A DNA stretch of 64,000 nt from Parvibaculum sp963975745 (GCF_963975745.1 NZ_CAXBIB010000002.1:186001-250000), one strand, 5' to 3'. Shown: positions 45,271 to 54,864, numbered from the stretch's first letter. The notes: a model not told the origin generated them from the sequence alone. Translations and numbers: made by a program.

Positions 45271-46632
45271 ATGAGCGTCGACGGGGAACCAGTATCGTCA
45301 TTGCCGAATCTCGAAGATGTCCTCGAACTCGTCTCGGATTCCGCTTCCAACTACCTGATTACGTGGCCAGTATTCGCGCAGCTTGGCGCGCTGCTTGTCC
45401 TGCTTGCCGTCGGACTGGCGTCAAGACGTGCCTTTGCTTCCTATGTCGACAGATTGACCGGACGCGGATTGACAGGCCCGGCCCTGTCCGCGGCACTTGC
45501 GCACTTGCGCCTCGTCATTCCCGCGCTGGCCGCCGCCATCGTCGTGTGGCTGGTCTATGGCGTTGTCCAAGCATTTGGCCTTCCGGGCGAAATCATCCGG
45601 ATTGCCGCCAACCTTTTGACGGCATGGGTTGTCATCCGGCTGGCAACAAGTCTGATCCGCCAACCTGGATGGGCCTCGCTGATCGCTGCGATCATCTGGA
45701 GCATTACTGCGCTAGCGTTGCTTGGATTCCTGCAGCCTCTCTATCTGCTTCTCGATTCGGTTTCGTTCAGTGCGGGTGAATTCCGGATATCCCTGCTCGG
45801 GATCATCAACAGCGTCGTTCTCTTCGGCATATTCGTTCTTACCGCCAATTTCGTGCTGCGCCTCGTCGACGACCGCATGACGCATCTTGAGGGTATTTCA
45901 GCAGCAGCCCGTGTTCTCATCGTCAAGATACTGCGTATTGCCTTCATTGTTGCGGCCATCGTCGTCGCACTGACATCCGTCGGCGTCGACCTGACGGCCA
46001 TTGCGATATTTTCCGGTGCGGTCGGGGTCGGTATCGGATTCGGGTTGCAGAAGGTCGTCTCGAATCTGCTCAGCGGCATCATGCTCCTGCTCGACCGCTC
46101 GCTCAAACCAGGCGACGTAATCGAAATCGGCGATGCCTATGGATGGATCGAGAGGATGGGCGCGCGCTATGTCACTGTTGCCACGCGCGACGGCAAGGAA
46201 TATCTGATTCCGAATGAAGACATCATCACACAACAGGTCATCAACTGGTCCTACAGCAATCGGGCTATCCGAATCCGGATCGGTGTCGGCATTTCCTACC
46301 GATCGGACGTCCGCAAGGCGATGGCGCTGATGGTCGAGGCGGCGTCGACGCTGCCGCGCGTGCTGCAGGACGAGACGCACAGGCCACAGGCCCGCCTGGT
46401 CGATTTCGGCGAATCCTCCGTCGACCTGGAACTACGCATCTGGGTGCTCGACCCGGAGAAGGGAATCGTGAACGTCTCCAGCGAAATCCGCCTCGCCATC
46501 TGGGACGCCTTTCAGGCCAATGGCATCGAATTCCCATTTCCGCAGCGCGATCTTCATATCTCGTCGGCCAAGGGTCTCGAAGACCTGGCCAAGCATTTCG
46601 GAACGGACTGGCAGGCCGTCAGCCGCAGCTAA
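45271..46632 (+). CDS. MscS-type mechanosensitive ion channel
   Basis: 453 residues. About five membrane segments precede the MscS core: FSGAVGVGIGFGLQKVVSNL is the pore helix (TM3), followed by LSGIMLLLDRSLKPGDVIEI and GWIERMGARYVTVATRDGKEYLIPNE, the start of the beta domain. The C-terminal cage runs to about 450. It releases solutes on osmotic downshock. I prefer the ATG at 45271 because AAAGGTGG lies upstream; ATG at 45247 is the alternative. It diverges from the DAACS gene. Confidence 0.92.
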   Translation: MSVDGEPVSSLPNLEDVLELVSDSASNYLITWPVFAQLGALLVLLAVGLASRRAFASYVDRLTGRGLTGPALSAALAHLRLVIPALAAAIVVWLVYGVVQAFGLPGEIIRIAANLLTAWVVIRLATSLIRQPGWASLIAAIIWSITALALLGFLQPLYLLLDSVSFSAGEFRISLLGIINSVVLFGIFVLTANFVLRLVDDRMTHLEGISAAARVLIVKILRIAFIVAAIVVALTSVGVDLTAIAIFSGAVGVGIGFGLQKVVSNLLSGIMLLLDRSLKPGDVIEIGDAYGWIERMGARYVTVATRDGKEYLIPNEDIITQQVINWSYSNRAIRIRIGVGISYRSDVRKAMALMVEAASTLPRVLQDETHRPQARLVDFGESSVDLELRIWVLDPEKGIVNVSSEIRLAIWDAFQANGIEFPFPQRDLHISSAKGLEDLAKHFGTDWQAVSRS

Positions 46633-46758
46633 ATCGGCGCGGGCACCTGTCCGGCGAATGCTTGACGTACAAAAGAGTTGAGTAGAGGCTTGAATGGGGC
46701 GCCGGGGTCTTGATCGGTCGATATGCAGAGTGCATGACGGCAGGAAAGGAGACACGCG

Positions 46759-48981
46759 ATGATCACATCTTCGCTTCGCCAAAGACTCGTCAGCGCACCA
46801 CTTTTGGGTTTCGTTCGGCGTGTGCTTCCGCCCATATCGGAAACAGAGCGCGCCGCGCTCGACGCCGGCACGGTGTGGTGGGACGCCGAACTGTTCTCCG
46901 GGAACCCGGACTGGTCCCGCCTGCTCTCCGCGCCGCCCGGGGTTCTCAGCGGACGCGAGCAATCCTTCCTCGACAATGAAACGGAAGAATTGTGCGGCAT
47001 GCTCGACGACTGGCGCATTTCGACCGATCTCGCATTGCCGGACGATGCATGGACCTTCATGAGGGACAAGGGATTCTTCGGGATGATCATCCCGACGGAA
47101 TATGGCGGTCTTGGCTTTTCGGCTGCAGCGCAGTCGGCCGTCGTGGTCAAACTTTCGACGCGCAGCATCACCGCAGCGGTGACGGTCATGGTGCCCAATT
47201 CGCTCGGGCCCGGCGAGCTGCTGATGATGTACGGAACGGATTCACAGAAGAAACGCTATCTGGAACCGCTGGCGCGCGGTCAGGAAATTCCCTGCTTTGC
47301 CTTGACCAGTCCGGTAGCAGGGTCGGACGCTGCCTCCATGGAGGACGAGGGCATTGTGTGCCACGGCGAGATTGATGGCCGGCAGGCGCTCGGTATCCGC
47401 CTCAATTTTTCCAAACGCTATATCACGCTGGCGCCGGTTGCGACTGTGATGGGACTTGCCTTCAAGCTGCGCGATCCGGACGGTCTGCTTGGCGACGATG
47501 TGGAGCGCGGCATTACCGTTGCCCTGATCCCGACCGACACCGCAGGCGTGAAAATCGGCCGGCGGCACTTCCCGAGCATGCTTGCCTTTGCGAACGGCCC
47601 CATCGAAGGCAAGGACGTCTTCATCCCGCTCGACTGGGTGATCGGCGGGCCGGCGCGCGTCGGCGATGGCTGGCGCATGCTGATGGGCGCGCTTGCCGCC
47701 GGGCGCGGAATATCGCTCCCCGCCCTCTCGACCGGCGGCGCGCAGTTTGCCGCCTACACGACAGGTGCCTATGCGCGTATCCGCGAACAGTTCGGGCTGC
47801 CGATCGGCAGGTTCGAGGGCGTCCAGGAAGCACTGGCGCGGATCGGCAGCGTGGCCTATGAACTCGAAGCAGCACGAAGGCTCACCTGCCAGGCGATCGA
47901 TGCTGGCGAGAAGCCGGCCGTCATATCGGCAATCATGAAGTATCACGCAACCGAGCGCATGCGCGCTGCCGTCAACGACGCTATGGACGTGCATGGCGGC
48001 AAAGGTATTTGCGAAGGCCCCAAAAACTATCTGGGTTCTGCCTATCGTGCCATTCCGATCGGCATCACCGTCGAAGGCGCCAATATCCTGACACGCAGCC
48101 TGATCGTGTTCGGCCAGGGTGCCATCCGCTGTCACCCCTATCTGCTGACCGAAATGGAGGCGGCGCAGGACGAGGACAAGCTGCGCGGTCTCAAGACCTT
48201 CGACAGCGTCATCTTCAAGCATGTCGGCCACGTTGTTGCGACGCTCGGCAGGGCCACCTTGCGGGCCCTGACCGCAGGCCGATCCGCATCCGTGCCGGAT
48301 GCAGGCCCTCTGACGGCGGATGTCAGGCGTCTCGCTCGTTACTCGGCGGCCTTGGCGCTTGTCAGCGAAGTGACCTTGATTTCTCTCGGCGGCGCGTTGA
48401 AACGCATGGAAAATCTCTCGGCCCGTCTCGGCGACGTGTTGAGTGAACTGTATATTTCCTCCGCCGTCGTTGCCCGATACGAACATGACGGGCGCCAGAG
48501 CGCCGACCTGCCATTCGCGCGCCTGTCGCTTGAAAGCTCATTCCGTCGCATCGAGCAGAGCCTCGATCGATTCCTCGCCAACTTCCCGAACCGGCTTCTG
48601 GCAATCGCCATGCGCGCCGTGATCTTTCCCTACGGCGTCCGGCGGCGCGCGCCCTCCGATGCGCTCGCCGCGGAATGCGCGGAAATCCTTCTGGCCCCAT
48701 CATCGGCCCGCGACCGTCTGACCGGTGGCATTTATCGGCCTCGGGGGAACGATGAAGTCGCCATGCTGGATCGTGCTTTCATACAGGTTGACCAATCGGC
48801 CGCTGTACGCCAGCGGCAGCGCAAGGGCGAGGCCCTGAGTGCCGCCGAAACCGCGGCACTTGAGGAAACGGACAGGCTGGTGCGCATGGTCATCGGCGTC
48901 GACGATTTCGATCCGGACGCACTGACAATCACTGCGCGATCGGCACAATTCGACGCGACGCCGCAGCGCAGGGTCGTGTAG
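46759..48981 (+). CDS. fadE: long-form acyl-CoA dehydrogenase, FadE/DUF1974 type
   Basis: 740 residues. The ACAD core (about 85-470) has IIPTEYGGLGFSAAAQS, CFALTSPVAGSDAASMEDEG and DAMDVHGGKGICEGPKNYLG; the C-terminal 270 residues form the DUF1974 extension found in E. coli FadE. It catalyses the first step of fatty-acid beta-oxidation. AGGAAAGGAG precedes the start ATG. It is the second ACAD in the window and stands in the same direction as the SLC13 gene 47 nt downstream. Membrane-associated behaviour is known for relatives. Confidence 0.92.
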   Translation: MITSSLRQRLVSAPLLGFVRRVLPPISETERAALDAGTVWWDAELFSGNPDWSRLLSAPPGVLSGREQSFLDNETEELCGMLDDWRISTDLALPDDAWTFMRDKGFFGMIIPTEYGGLGFSAAAQSAVVVKLSTRSITAAVTVMVPNSLGPGELLMMYGTDSQKKRYLEPLARGQEIPCFALTSPVAGSDAASMEDEGIVCHGEIDGRQALGIRLNFSKRYITLAPVATVMGLAFKLRDPDGLLGDDVERGITVALIPTDTAGVKIGRRHFPSMLAFANGPIEGKDVFIPLDWVIGGPARVGDGWRMLMGALAAGRGISLPALSTGGAQFAAYTTGAYARIREQFGLPIGRFEGVQEALARIGSVAYELEAARRLTCQAIDAGEKPAVISAIMKYHATERMRAAVNDAMDVHGGKGICEGPKNYLGSAYRAIPIGITVEGANILTRSLIVFGQGAIRCHPYLLTEMEAAQDEDKLRGLKTFDSVIFKHVGHVVATLGRATLRALTAGRSASVPDAGPLTADVRRLARYSAALALVSEVTLISLGGALKRMENLSARLGDVLSELYISSAVVARYEHDGRQSADLPFARLSLESSFRRIEQSLDRFLANFPNRLLAIAMRAVIFPYGVRRRAPSDALAAECAEILLAPSSARDRLTGGIYRPRGNDEVAMLDRAFIQVDQSAAVRQRQRKGEALSAAETAALEETDRLVRMVIGVDDFDPDALTITARSAQFDATPQRRVV

Positions 48982-49028
48982 GATTCGCGGAGCGCGTTCC
49001 TCAGGCCCTCCCAACGGATGTCCCGATC

Positions 49029-50903
49029 ATGACTCAAGACCAGGCCGTCATCCTTGCCATCCTGGCGGGCACTGTGGCGATGTTTGTTTGGGGACGCTGG
49101 CGTCACGACATGGTGGCCCTGGCCTCGCTGCTCGCCTGTGTGCTGGCAGGACTTGTGCCCAATGCGGCCGCGTTCGCGGGATTTGGCCATCCTGCAGTGA
49201 TTACGGTTGCCTGCGTTCTCATTCTTAGCGGCGGATTGCAACAGTCCGGAGCGGTCGATGCCCTTGCGCGGGTCGCCTTGCCGCAATCGACAGGTGCCCT
49301 GACAACCATCGCCGCCCTGACCGGCCTCGCGGCTGTTCTCTCGGCCTTCATGAACAATGTCGGCGCTCTGGCACTTCTGATGCCCGTCGCCATCCAGGTC
49401 GCCGCCAAGCAGAATCTGCCCCCTGGCAAGGTTCTGATGCCTCTGGCCTTCGGCTCGATCCTTGGTGGCATGACCACGCTGATCGGTACGCCACCAAATC
49501 TGATCGTATCGGGCTTTCGCGCCGAAGCCGGCGCCGGCAGCTTCGCCATGTTCGATTTCGCGCCTGTCGGGCTGGCCGTCGCGGCAGCCGGGGTGATCTT
49601 TGTGGTGATTTTCAGCCGCTGGCTCGTTCCGGTGCGTGAGCGTGCCGGCGCGGAAGGGTTCGAGACCGGCGCCTACCTGACCGAAGCGCGCATCACCGCA
49701 AAGAGCAAGGCCGCCGGCATGACCTTGCGCGAGATCGACAAGGTTCTGGAAGAGGCTGACGCGCAGGTGATCGGCCTTGTGCGCAATGAAGTGCGCATTC
49801 CAGCGCCGAGTCCCTTTCGTGAGGTGACGCGCGGCGACATCCTGGTCATCGAAGCGGAGCCCGAAGGTCTTGTCTCCGCCCTGTCCACACTCGGCCTCAA
49901 GCTGGAAGAGGATGTTCGCAAGACTGACGAGGATGACTCCGGCGAGGACGAGAAGAACGGCGACGATACAGAACGCCATGACGCCGACAAGGATTCGGCT
50001 GACGACGAGGATCCCAAGGAAAAGCGCCGCAAGGCGATTCAGTCCGATGACGTCGTCCTGATGGAACTGGCCGTTCTGCCCGACTCCACCTTCGCAGGCC
50101 GATCCGCTTCCGATATCCGCCTGCGCACACGCTATGACATCAATCTTCTCGCCGTTTCGCGGCAGGGGCAACGTTCGATGGCCAGGCTGCGCACCATGAC
50201 GGTCCGGCCCGGCGATGTTTTGCTGATGCAAGGCAGGCAGGAATCGCTGAACGAATTCGCCGCACATTTCGGCTGTGTGCCACTGGCCGAGCGGGCACTG
50301 CGCATCCCTGAACCACGACAGGCCCTGACTGCGAGCGGCATCATGGCGGTGGCTGTCGGCGGTGCCGCCTTTGGTCTCGTCCCTGCCGCCATTTCGTTTG
50401 CGGGCGGCGTACTCGCCTCAATGGCCCTGCGCGTGATTTCGCCCCGAACCGTCTACAATGCCGTCGACTGGCCCGTGATCGTCCTGCTCGGCGCTCTCAT
50501 TCCCGTGGCAGGTGCGATGGCAACGACGGGGACAGCCGATCTGATTGCCCACGCAATGCTCGAAACGCTTGCTCAGGGGCATCCGGTGATCGCGCTGACG
50601 TTGATCCTGATCGTGACCATGACCCTGTCGGACTTCATGAACAATGCGGCGACAGCCGCCGTGATGTGTCCGATCGCCATCGGAACGGCGGACCAGCTGG
50701 GCGCCAGCGCCGATCCTTTCCTGATGGCCGTCGCCGTGGGCGCATCCTGCGCCTTCCTGACACCGATCGGCCACCAGAACAACACGCTGATCCTCGGCCC
50801 CGGCGGCTTCGGTTTTGGCGATTACTGGCGCATGGGACTACCGCTCGAGATCATCGTGGTCGCCGTCGGCGTGCCGATGCTGCTGCTGGTCTGGCCGCTC
50901 TGA
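49029..50903 (+). CDS. SLC13/DASS-type transporter with two RCK_C (TrkA-C) domains and acidic linker
   Basis: 624 residues. The N-terminal half has helices and the loop MNNVGALALLMPVAIQVA, then FGSILGGMTTLIGTPPNLIVSGF (substrate loop with TPPNL). Two cytosolic TrkA-C domains lie near 205-295 and 340-420. Between them is a strongly acidic stretch, about residues 297-336 (DEDDSGEDEKNGDD and following, ending EKRRKA). The C-terminal half repeats the SLC13 fold with MNNAATAAVMCPIA and TPIGHQNN. It likely carries a divalent anion, perhaps sulfate or a dicarboxylate. Such SLC13/RCK proteins are known, but the acidic linker is unusually long. Confidence 0.88.
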   Translation: MTQDQAVILAILAGTVAMFVWGRWRHDMVALASLLACVLAGLVPNAAAFAGFGHPAVITVACVLILSGGLQQSGAVDALARVALPQSTGALTTIAALTGLAAVLSAFMNNVGALALLMPVAIQVAAKQNLPPGKVLMPLAFGSILGGMTTLIGTPPNLIVSGFRAEAGAGSFAMFDFAPVGLAVAAAGVIFVVIFSRWLVPVRERAGAEGFETGAYLTEARITAKSKAAGMTLREIDKVLEEADAQVIGLVRNEVRIPAPSPFREVTRGDILVIEAEPEGLVSALSTLGLKLEEDVRKTDEDDSGEDEKNGDDTERHDADKDSADDEDPKEKRRKAIQSDDVVLMELAVLPDSTFAGRSASDIRLRTRYDINLLAVSRQGQRSMARLRTMTVRPGDVLLMQGRQESLNEFAAHFGCVPLAERALRIPEPRQALTASGIMAVAVGGAAFGLVPAAISFAGGVLASMALRVISPRTVYNAVDWPVIVLLGALIPVAGAMATTGTADLIAHAMLETLAQGHPVIALTLILIVTMTLSDFMNNAATAAVMCPIAIGTADQLGASADPFLMAVAVGASCAFLTPIGHQNNTLILGPGGFGFGDYWRMGLPLEIIVVAVGVPMLLLVWPL

Positions 50904-51665
50904 TCAGACCTTAAGCCGGTAGCCGGTCCTGAAGATGTAGACAAGCGCCGCAACGCAGAGTGCGAGAAAACCGACGGTCATGGCCAGACTGACGCCGAGG
51001 CCGACGTCGCCGCTACCATAGAACGCCCAGCGAAAGCCGCTGATCAGATAGACCACCGGGTTGAACAGCGTCACCGTCTGCCAGAAGGGCGGCAGCATCG
51101 TGATCGAATAAAAGCTCCCGCCGAGAAAGGTCAACGGCAGCACGATCAGCATCGGCACGAGCTGCAGCCGTTCGAAACTGTCGGCCCAGACGCCCAGGAT
51201 GAAGCCGAAAAGACTGAATGTAAGGGCAGTCAGCACGAGGAAGGACAGCATCCAGAACGGGTGCGCGACCTCGTAGTCGACGAAAGCCTTGGCGGTGACC
51301 AGGATGATGACGCCGAGGATGATCGATTTCGAGGCGGCGGCACCAACATAGCCGATGACAATTTCGAGACCGGAGATCGGCGCCGAGAGCACTTCGTAAA
51401 TGGTACCCGAGTATTTCGGCATGTAGATGCCGAACGACGCATTGGAAATGCTTTCGGTCAGCATGGTCAGCATCAGCAGGCCGGGAATGATGAAGGCACC
51501 GTAGGGAATGCCGTCGATCTCGGTGATGCGCGAGCCGATGGCGGCGCCGAAGACGATGAAATAGAGCGAGGTCGAGATGACCGGAGAGACGATGCTTTGC
51601 AGCAGCGTACGAAAGGTGCGCGCCATTTCGAAGGTGTAGATCGCACGAACGGCATAAAGGTTCAT
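50904..51665 (-). CDS. ABC-2 type transporter, permease
   Basis: 253 residues with six membrane segments, the DrrB/NodJ/YadH class. It has LLQSIVSPVISTSLYFIVFG, MPKYSGTIYEVLSAPISGLE and LTFLGGSFYSITMLPPFWQT, the last being the ABC-2 signature. It partners the ATPase gene upstream, overlapping it by 4 nt. It would export a lipid, polysaccharide or drug. The TGA/TCA stop shared with the SLC13 gene is TGATCA. Confidence 0.92.
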   Translation of the reverse strand: MNLYAVRAIYTFEMARTFRTLLQSIVSPVISTSLYFIVFGAAIGSRITEIDGIPYGAFIIPGLLMLTMLTESISNASFGIYMPKYSGTIYEVLSAPISGLEIVIGYVGAAASKSIILGVIILVTAKAFVDYEVAHPFWMLSFLVLTALTFSLFGFILGVWADSFERLQLVPMLIVLPLTFLGGSFYSITMLPPFWQTVTLFNPVVYLISGFRWAFYGSGDVGLGVSLAMTVGFLALCVAALVYIFRTGYRLKV

Positions 51666-52588
51666 GGCCGCGCCCTCACGAGGCTGACAAAGATGTCTTC
51701 CAGCGAGCTCTGGCTGGTCTGCAAATCCCGAAAGTCGATACCGAGATCGCCGAGGCGTTTCAGCAGCGCCGGGATGCCGGTATCCTCGCTCTGTGCATCG
51801 AAGGTGTAGACCAGCGCGCCGCCACCCTCGGCGAGGTCGAGCTTGTAGCCGTTGAGCCCTTCAGGCACATGTTCGATCGGCGTCTGCAAGTGTAATGTCA
51901 ACTGTTTCTTGCCGAGCTTCGCCATCAGCGCGTTCTTTTCCTCCACCAATACTATTTCGCCGTTGCTGATGACGCCGATGCGGTCGGCCATCTCTTCGGC
52001 TTCTTCGATGTAGTGCGTCGTCAGGATGATCGTGGTGCCGTTTTCGCGCAGGCGGCGGACCATCTCCCACATGTCGCGCCTGAGTTCGACATCGACGCCG
52101 GCGGTCGGCTCGTCGAGAAACAGGATTTCAGGTTCATGACTCAGCGCCTTGGCGATCATCACCCGGCGCTTCATGCCGCCCGAGAGCGTCATGATGCGAT
52201 CGTCTTTCTTGTTCCAGAGCGACAGGTCGCGCAGCAGCTTTTCGATGTAGCCCGGGTTTGGCGCCTTGCCGAAAAGGCCGCGGCTGAACGTTACCGTTGC
52301 AAGCACGCTTTCGAAACCATCGGTCGTCAACTCCTGCGGCACGAGGCCGATAAGCGAGCGGGCCGCGCGGAAATCGCGCACGATGTCGTGGCCGCCCGCC
52401 AGCACGCGGCCGCCGCCCGGATTGACGATGCCGCATACAATGCTTATGAGCGTCGTCTTGCCGGCACCGTTCGGACCCAGCAACGCGAAGATTTCGCCCT
52501 TGCGGATTTCCAGATCGACATTCTTCAACGCCTGAAAGCCGCCGGCATAGGTCTTCGAGAGACTGGCGATGGAGATGATGGGCTGCAT
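51662..52588 (-). CDS. ABC-2 type transporter, ATPase
   Basis: 308 residues. It has Walker A GPNGAGKTT, the signature LSGGMKRRVMIAKAL, Walker B EILFLDEPTAGVD and the switch His in ILTTHYIEEAEE. The C-terminal 80 residues match the regulatory tail of DrrA-type ATPases. It forms the pump with the permease overlapped by 4 nt downstream. The start is uncertain: ATG at 52588 has no strong ribosome site, and a GTG at 52609 is an option. There is no adaptor gene nearby, so it works without an MFP. Confidence 0.93.
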   Translation of the reverse strand: MQPIISIASLSKTYAGGFQALKNVDLEIRKGEIFALLGPNGAGKTTLISIVCGIVNPGGGRVLAGGHDIVRDFRAARSLIGLVPQELTTDGFESVLATVTFSRGLFGKAPNPGYIEKLLRDLSLWNKKDDRIMTLSGGMKRRVMIAKALSHEPEILFLDEPTAGVDVELRRDMWEMVRRLRENGTTIILTTHYIEEAEEMADRIGVISNGEIVLVEEKNALMAKLGKKQLTLHLQTPIEHVPEGLNGYKLDLAEGGGALVYTFDAQSEDTGIPALLKRLGDLGIDFRDLQTSQSSLEDIFVSLVRARP

Positions 52589-52701
52589 GGGGCGCCGTTT
52601 CCGACTCACAAGACCGATTTACGGTGGGGCCCGGAAGATGGGCCCTCCGGATTCAATTTTCAACCGGGGTTTTCCCGGGTTTTTATGGCGCAGGAAAATC
52701 C

Positions 52702-53196
52702 CTATGCGGCGCAGGCCTGTTTCAACGCCTCGATGTCGAACTTCTTCATTTGCATGAAGGCCTTCGTGACGCGCTGCGACTTCACGGTGTCGGCATCGAG
52801 CAGCATTTCGGGCAGAACGGCCGGCACCACCTGCCAGGACAGGCCGAATTTGTCCTTCAACCAGCCGCAGACGCTCTCCTCGCCGCCTTCGGAGAGCTTC
52901 GACCAGAAATAATCGATCTCTTCCTGCGTGTCGCAATGGATCTGGAACGAGATCGCCTCGTCGAATTTGAAACTCGGACCGCCATTGATGGCGACGAATT
53001 TCCGGCCGGCGATTTCGAACTCGACCGTCATGACGGAGCCGGTCTCGCGCTCATGGATTTCGTGTCCTTCCTCGCCATAGCAGGCGATCCTGCCCATCTT
53101 CGCGTCCTTGAAGACCGACATGTAGAAGTTTACGGCCTCCTCGGCCTCGGAATCGTACCAGAGGCACGAGGTGATCTCTCGGGCGGGAAGCCTCAT
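52702..53196 (-). CDS. VOC-family protein (PhnB/3-demethylubiquinone methyltransferase-like)
   Basis: 164 residues. Two VOC repeats are seen: EITSCLWYDSEAEEAVNFYMSVF, SVMTVEFEIAGRKFVAINGG and EEIDYFWSKLSEGG, CGWLKDKFGLSWQVVPAVLPE, then an added tail with MKKFDIEALKQA. This is the PhnB-like VOC type often annotated as a methyltransferase-like protein, with unknown chemistry. It ends the ArsR-led module, 45 nt after the DUF899 gene. Confidence 0.88.
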   Translation of the reverse strand: MRLPAREITSCLWYDSEAEEAVNFYMSVFKDAKMGRIACYGEEGHEIHERETGSVMTVEFEIAGRKFVAINGGPSFKFDEAISFQIHCDTQEEIDYFWSKLSEGGEESVCGWLKDKFGLSWQVVPAVLPEMLLDADTVKSQRVTKAFMQMKKFDIEALKQACAA

Positions 53197-53241
53197 TGGA
53201 TTTCTCCTTCGATACGCACGAACAAAGCGGAAGCGCAGGCG

Positions 53242-53973
53242 CTACTCCGCCGCGCAGCAGGACCCGGCATTGCCGGTGCTTTCATATTCGTCGTGAAGCT
53301 TGACCCAGCTCATGGTGCCGCTCTCGTTGCGGCCCTTCGGCACCATGTCAAGATAATTGAAAGCCCCGACGATGGTCTCCGAGCCGCGCGCATAGGTCGA
53401 ATAGGTGTGGAAGACATCGCCGGCCTCGTTACGCGCGAAGACGCTCATGCCGTGCAGGTCTTCAAGGGCATAGGGAGACGTGCCGTAGTTGTAACCGGCA
53501 TTGCCGCTCGCCACCTGCTCGGGTGTGAAGGAGACGCCGAAGTCATAGTTGAACGAGGTGCCGTGCGAGGAGACCCAGTCGAAGCGCCAGCCCATGCGCT
53601 TCTTCACGGCCTCGATTTCCGGCAGCGTGGCCCGCGAGATAGCGACATAGGAAAGATCGGCCTGTTCGAAATGCTGTCGTGCCGCATCGACATGGTCGGC
53701 ACCGAGCGCGCAACCGGGACAGATGTGATCGGAACCTGGCGTCAGCATGAAATGCTGGACAATGAGCTGGCTGCGCGGCCCGAAGAGATCGATCAAATGG
53801 CGCTTTCCAGTCGGCGTCTCGAACACGTAATCCTTTTCGACATTCACCCATGGCAGATCGCGGCGCAGCGCGGCCACGCGGTCACGCTCTCGCGTCAGCG
53901 TCTTTTCCTCGGCCAGCAGTGCCTTTCGGGCCGAGAGCCATTCGTCGCGAGAGACGATCTTTTGCTGTTCCAT
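53242..53973 (-). CDS. DUF899 thioredoxin-like protein
   Basis: 243 residues. The pattern VSRDEWLSARKALLAEEKTLTRERDRV, LPWVNVEKDYVFET, LIVQHFMLTPGSDHICPGCALGADHVD and FNYDFGVSF is diagnostic of DUF899, a thioredoxin-fold family of unknown function. The ICPGC stretch offers a possible redox Cys pair and the C-terminus ends in CC, which could add reactive thiols. A strong ribosome site (GGGAGGAGGAC) precedes the ATG at 53973. It sits between the DUF1428 and VOC genes on the minus strand. Confidence 0.85.
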   Translation of the reverse strand: MEQQKIVSRDEWLSARKALLAEEKTLTRERDRVAALRRDLPWVNVEKDYVFETPTGKRHLIDLFGPRSQLIVQHFMLTPGSDHICPGCALGADHVDAARQHFEQADLSYVAISRATLPEIEAVKKRMGWRFDWVSSHGTSFNYDFGVSFTPEQVASGNAGYNYGTSPYALEDLHGMSVFARNEAGDVFHTYSTYARGSETIVGAFNYLDMVPKGRNESGTMSWVKLHDEYESTGNAGSCCAAE

Positions 53974-53998
53974 CTTTGTCCTCCTCCCAGTTTCGAGA

Positions 53999-54352
53999 TC
54001 AGAGATCGACGATCGGCTTGAACCCGCCATACATCATGCGCGTATGATCGAAAGGCATCGGGTGGGGCATCTTCGCGAGGCGCGGATCGGCCATCACCTT
54101 CGCATTGACCTTGTCGCGATGAGCGCGTGACTTGTAGGAAATCCAGGCGAAGACGACAGTCTCCCCCTTTTTTACCTTGATACCCTTCGGGAAGGTCAGC
54201 ACACCCTTGATGTCGAGATCCTCGCCGACACACTCCTTGTACTCGAGCGCACCATATTCCATCCAGATCTTGCCGGCCTTGCGCGACATACGCCTGTAGG
54301 CGTCGACGTTTTTCTTCGGAACGGCAAGTACAAATCCGTCAACATAGGTCAT
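53999..54352 (-). CDS. DUF1428 protein (YbaA-like)
   Basis: 117 residues. The sequence YVDGFVLAVPKKNVDAYRRM, GALEYKECVGEDLD, ETVVFAWISYKSRAHRD and FDHTRMMYGGFKPIVDL is the full DUF1428 pattern, a dimeric ferredoxin-like (ABM-type) fold of unknown function. It lies between the SRPBCC and DUF899 genes, 47 nt and 25 nt away, and is probably co-transcribed with them. Confidence 0.9.
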   Translation of the reverse strand: MTYVDGFVLAVPKKNVDAYRRMSRKAGKIWMEYGALEYKECVGEDLDIKGVLTFPKGIKVKKGETVVFAWISYKSRAHRDKVNAKVMADPRLAKMPHPMPFDHTRMMYGGFKPIVDL

Positions 54353-54399
54353 CTGATTTCCCCTTACTCAGCGCATAGACACGGCAGTCGGCGCCGACA

Positions 54400-54864
54400 T
54401 TACGCGAAGAACTCCTCCAGCTTATTGAGCGAGCCCGTCCATCCGCGCTCGTGGCCAGCACGCGACGCTTCGTCGAACAATTGCGCGTGATGCAGCGTCA
54501 GGATCGTTTCGTCACCATCGGATTTCAGCGTCACCGTGACCTGCGACTCGCGTTCTGGCGTCGTGATCCATGACCAGCTGAAGACGAGCTTTTCGTTCGG
54601 CACCAGTTCGAGATAGGTGCCACCGACCTCGTGGCGGTCGCCGGTATTCTCGATCATCACGGCGCGGAAACGGCCGCCCACGCGCGGATCGCATTCAGCC
54701 TCCTTCATCACGACATTCTCGGGCCCGAACCACTGCATCATTTGCGCGGCGTCCGTCCACGCGGCGTAGACGCGGGCGGGCGTCGCCCGGAGCCGCTTTT
54801 TGAGGGTGAGGCTCGGCCGCGCCGCGGGAGTTGAACGATCTTCGACGTTGGCGTTGGCGGGCAT
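54400..54864 (-). CDS. SRPBCC/AHSA1-type ligand-binding protein
   Basis: 154 residues. The START-like pattern is LKKRLRATPARVYAAWTDAAQMMQWFGPE near the N-terminus, RVGGRFRAVMIENTGDRHEVGGTYLELVPNEKLVFSW in the middle and AGHERGWTGSLNKLEEFF at the end. These AHSA1-like proteins often sit beside an ArsR regulator. The ATG at 54864 has CTGGAGGAAGACC upstream, all inside the arsR reading frame, so the two genes overlap by 127 nt in different frames. Confidence 0.92.
   Translation of the reverse strand: MPANANVEDRSTPAARPSLTLKKRLRATPARVYAAWTDAAQMMQWFGPENVVMKEAECDPRVGGRFRAVMIENTGDRHEVGGTYLELVPNEKLVFSWSWITTPERESQVTVTLKSDGDETILTLHHAQLFDEASRAGHERGWTGSLNKLEEFFA

Noticed and set aside
52610..52701. Terminator-like CCGGG/CCCGG hairpin after the VOC gene
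   Set aside because: Only 5 bp of stem and the T-run is on the strand without a gene ending there.
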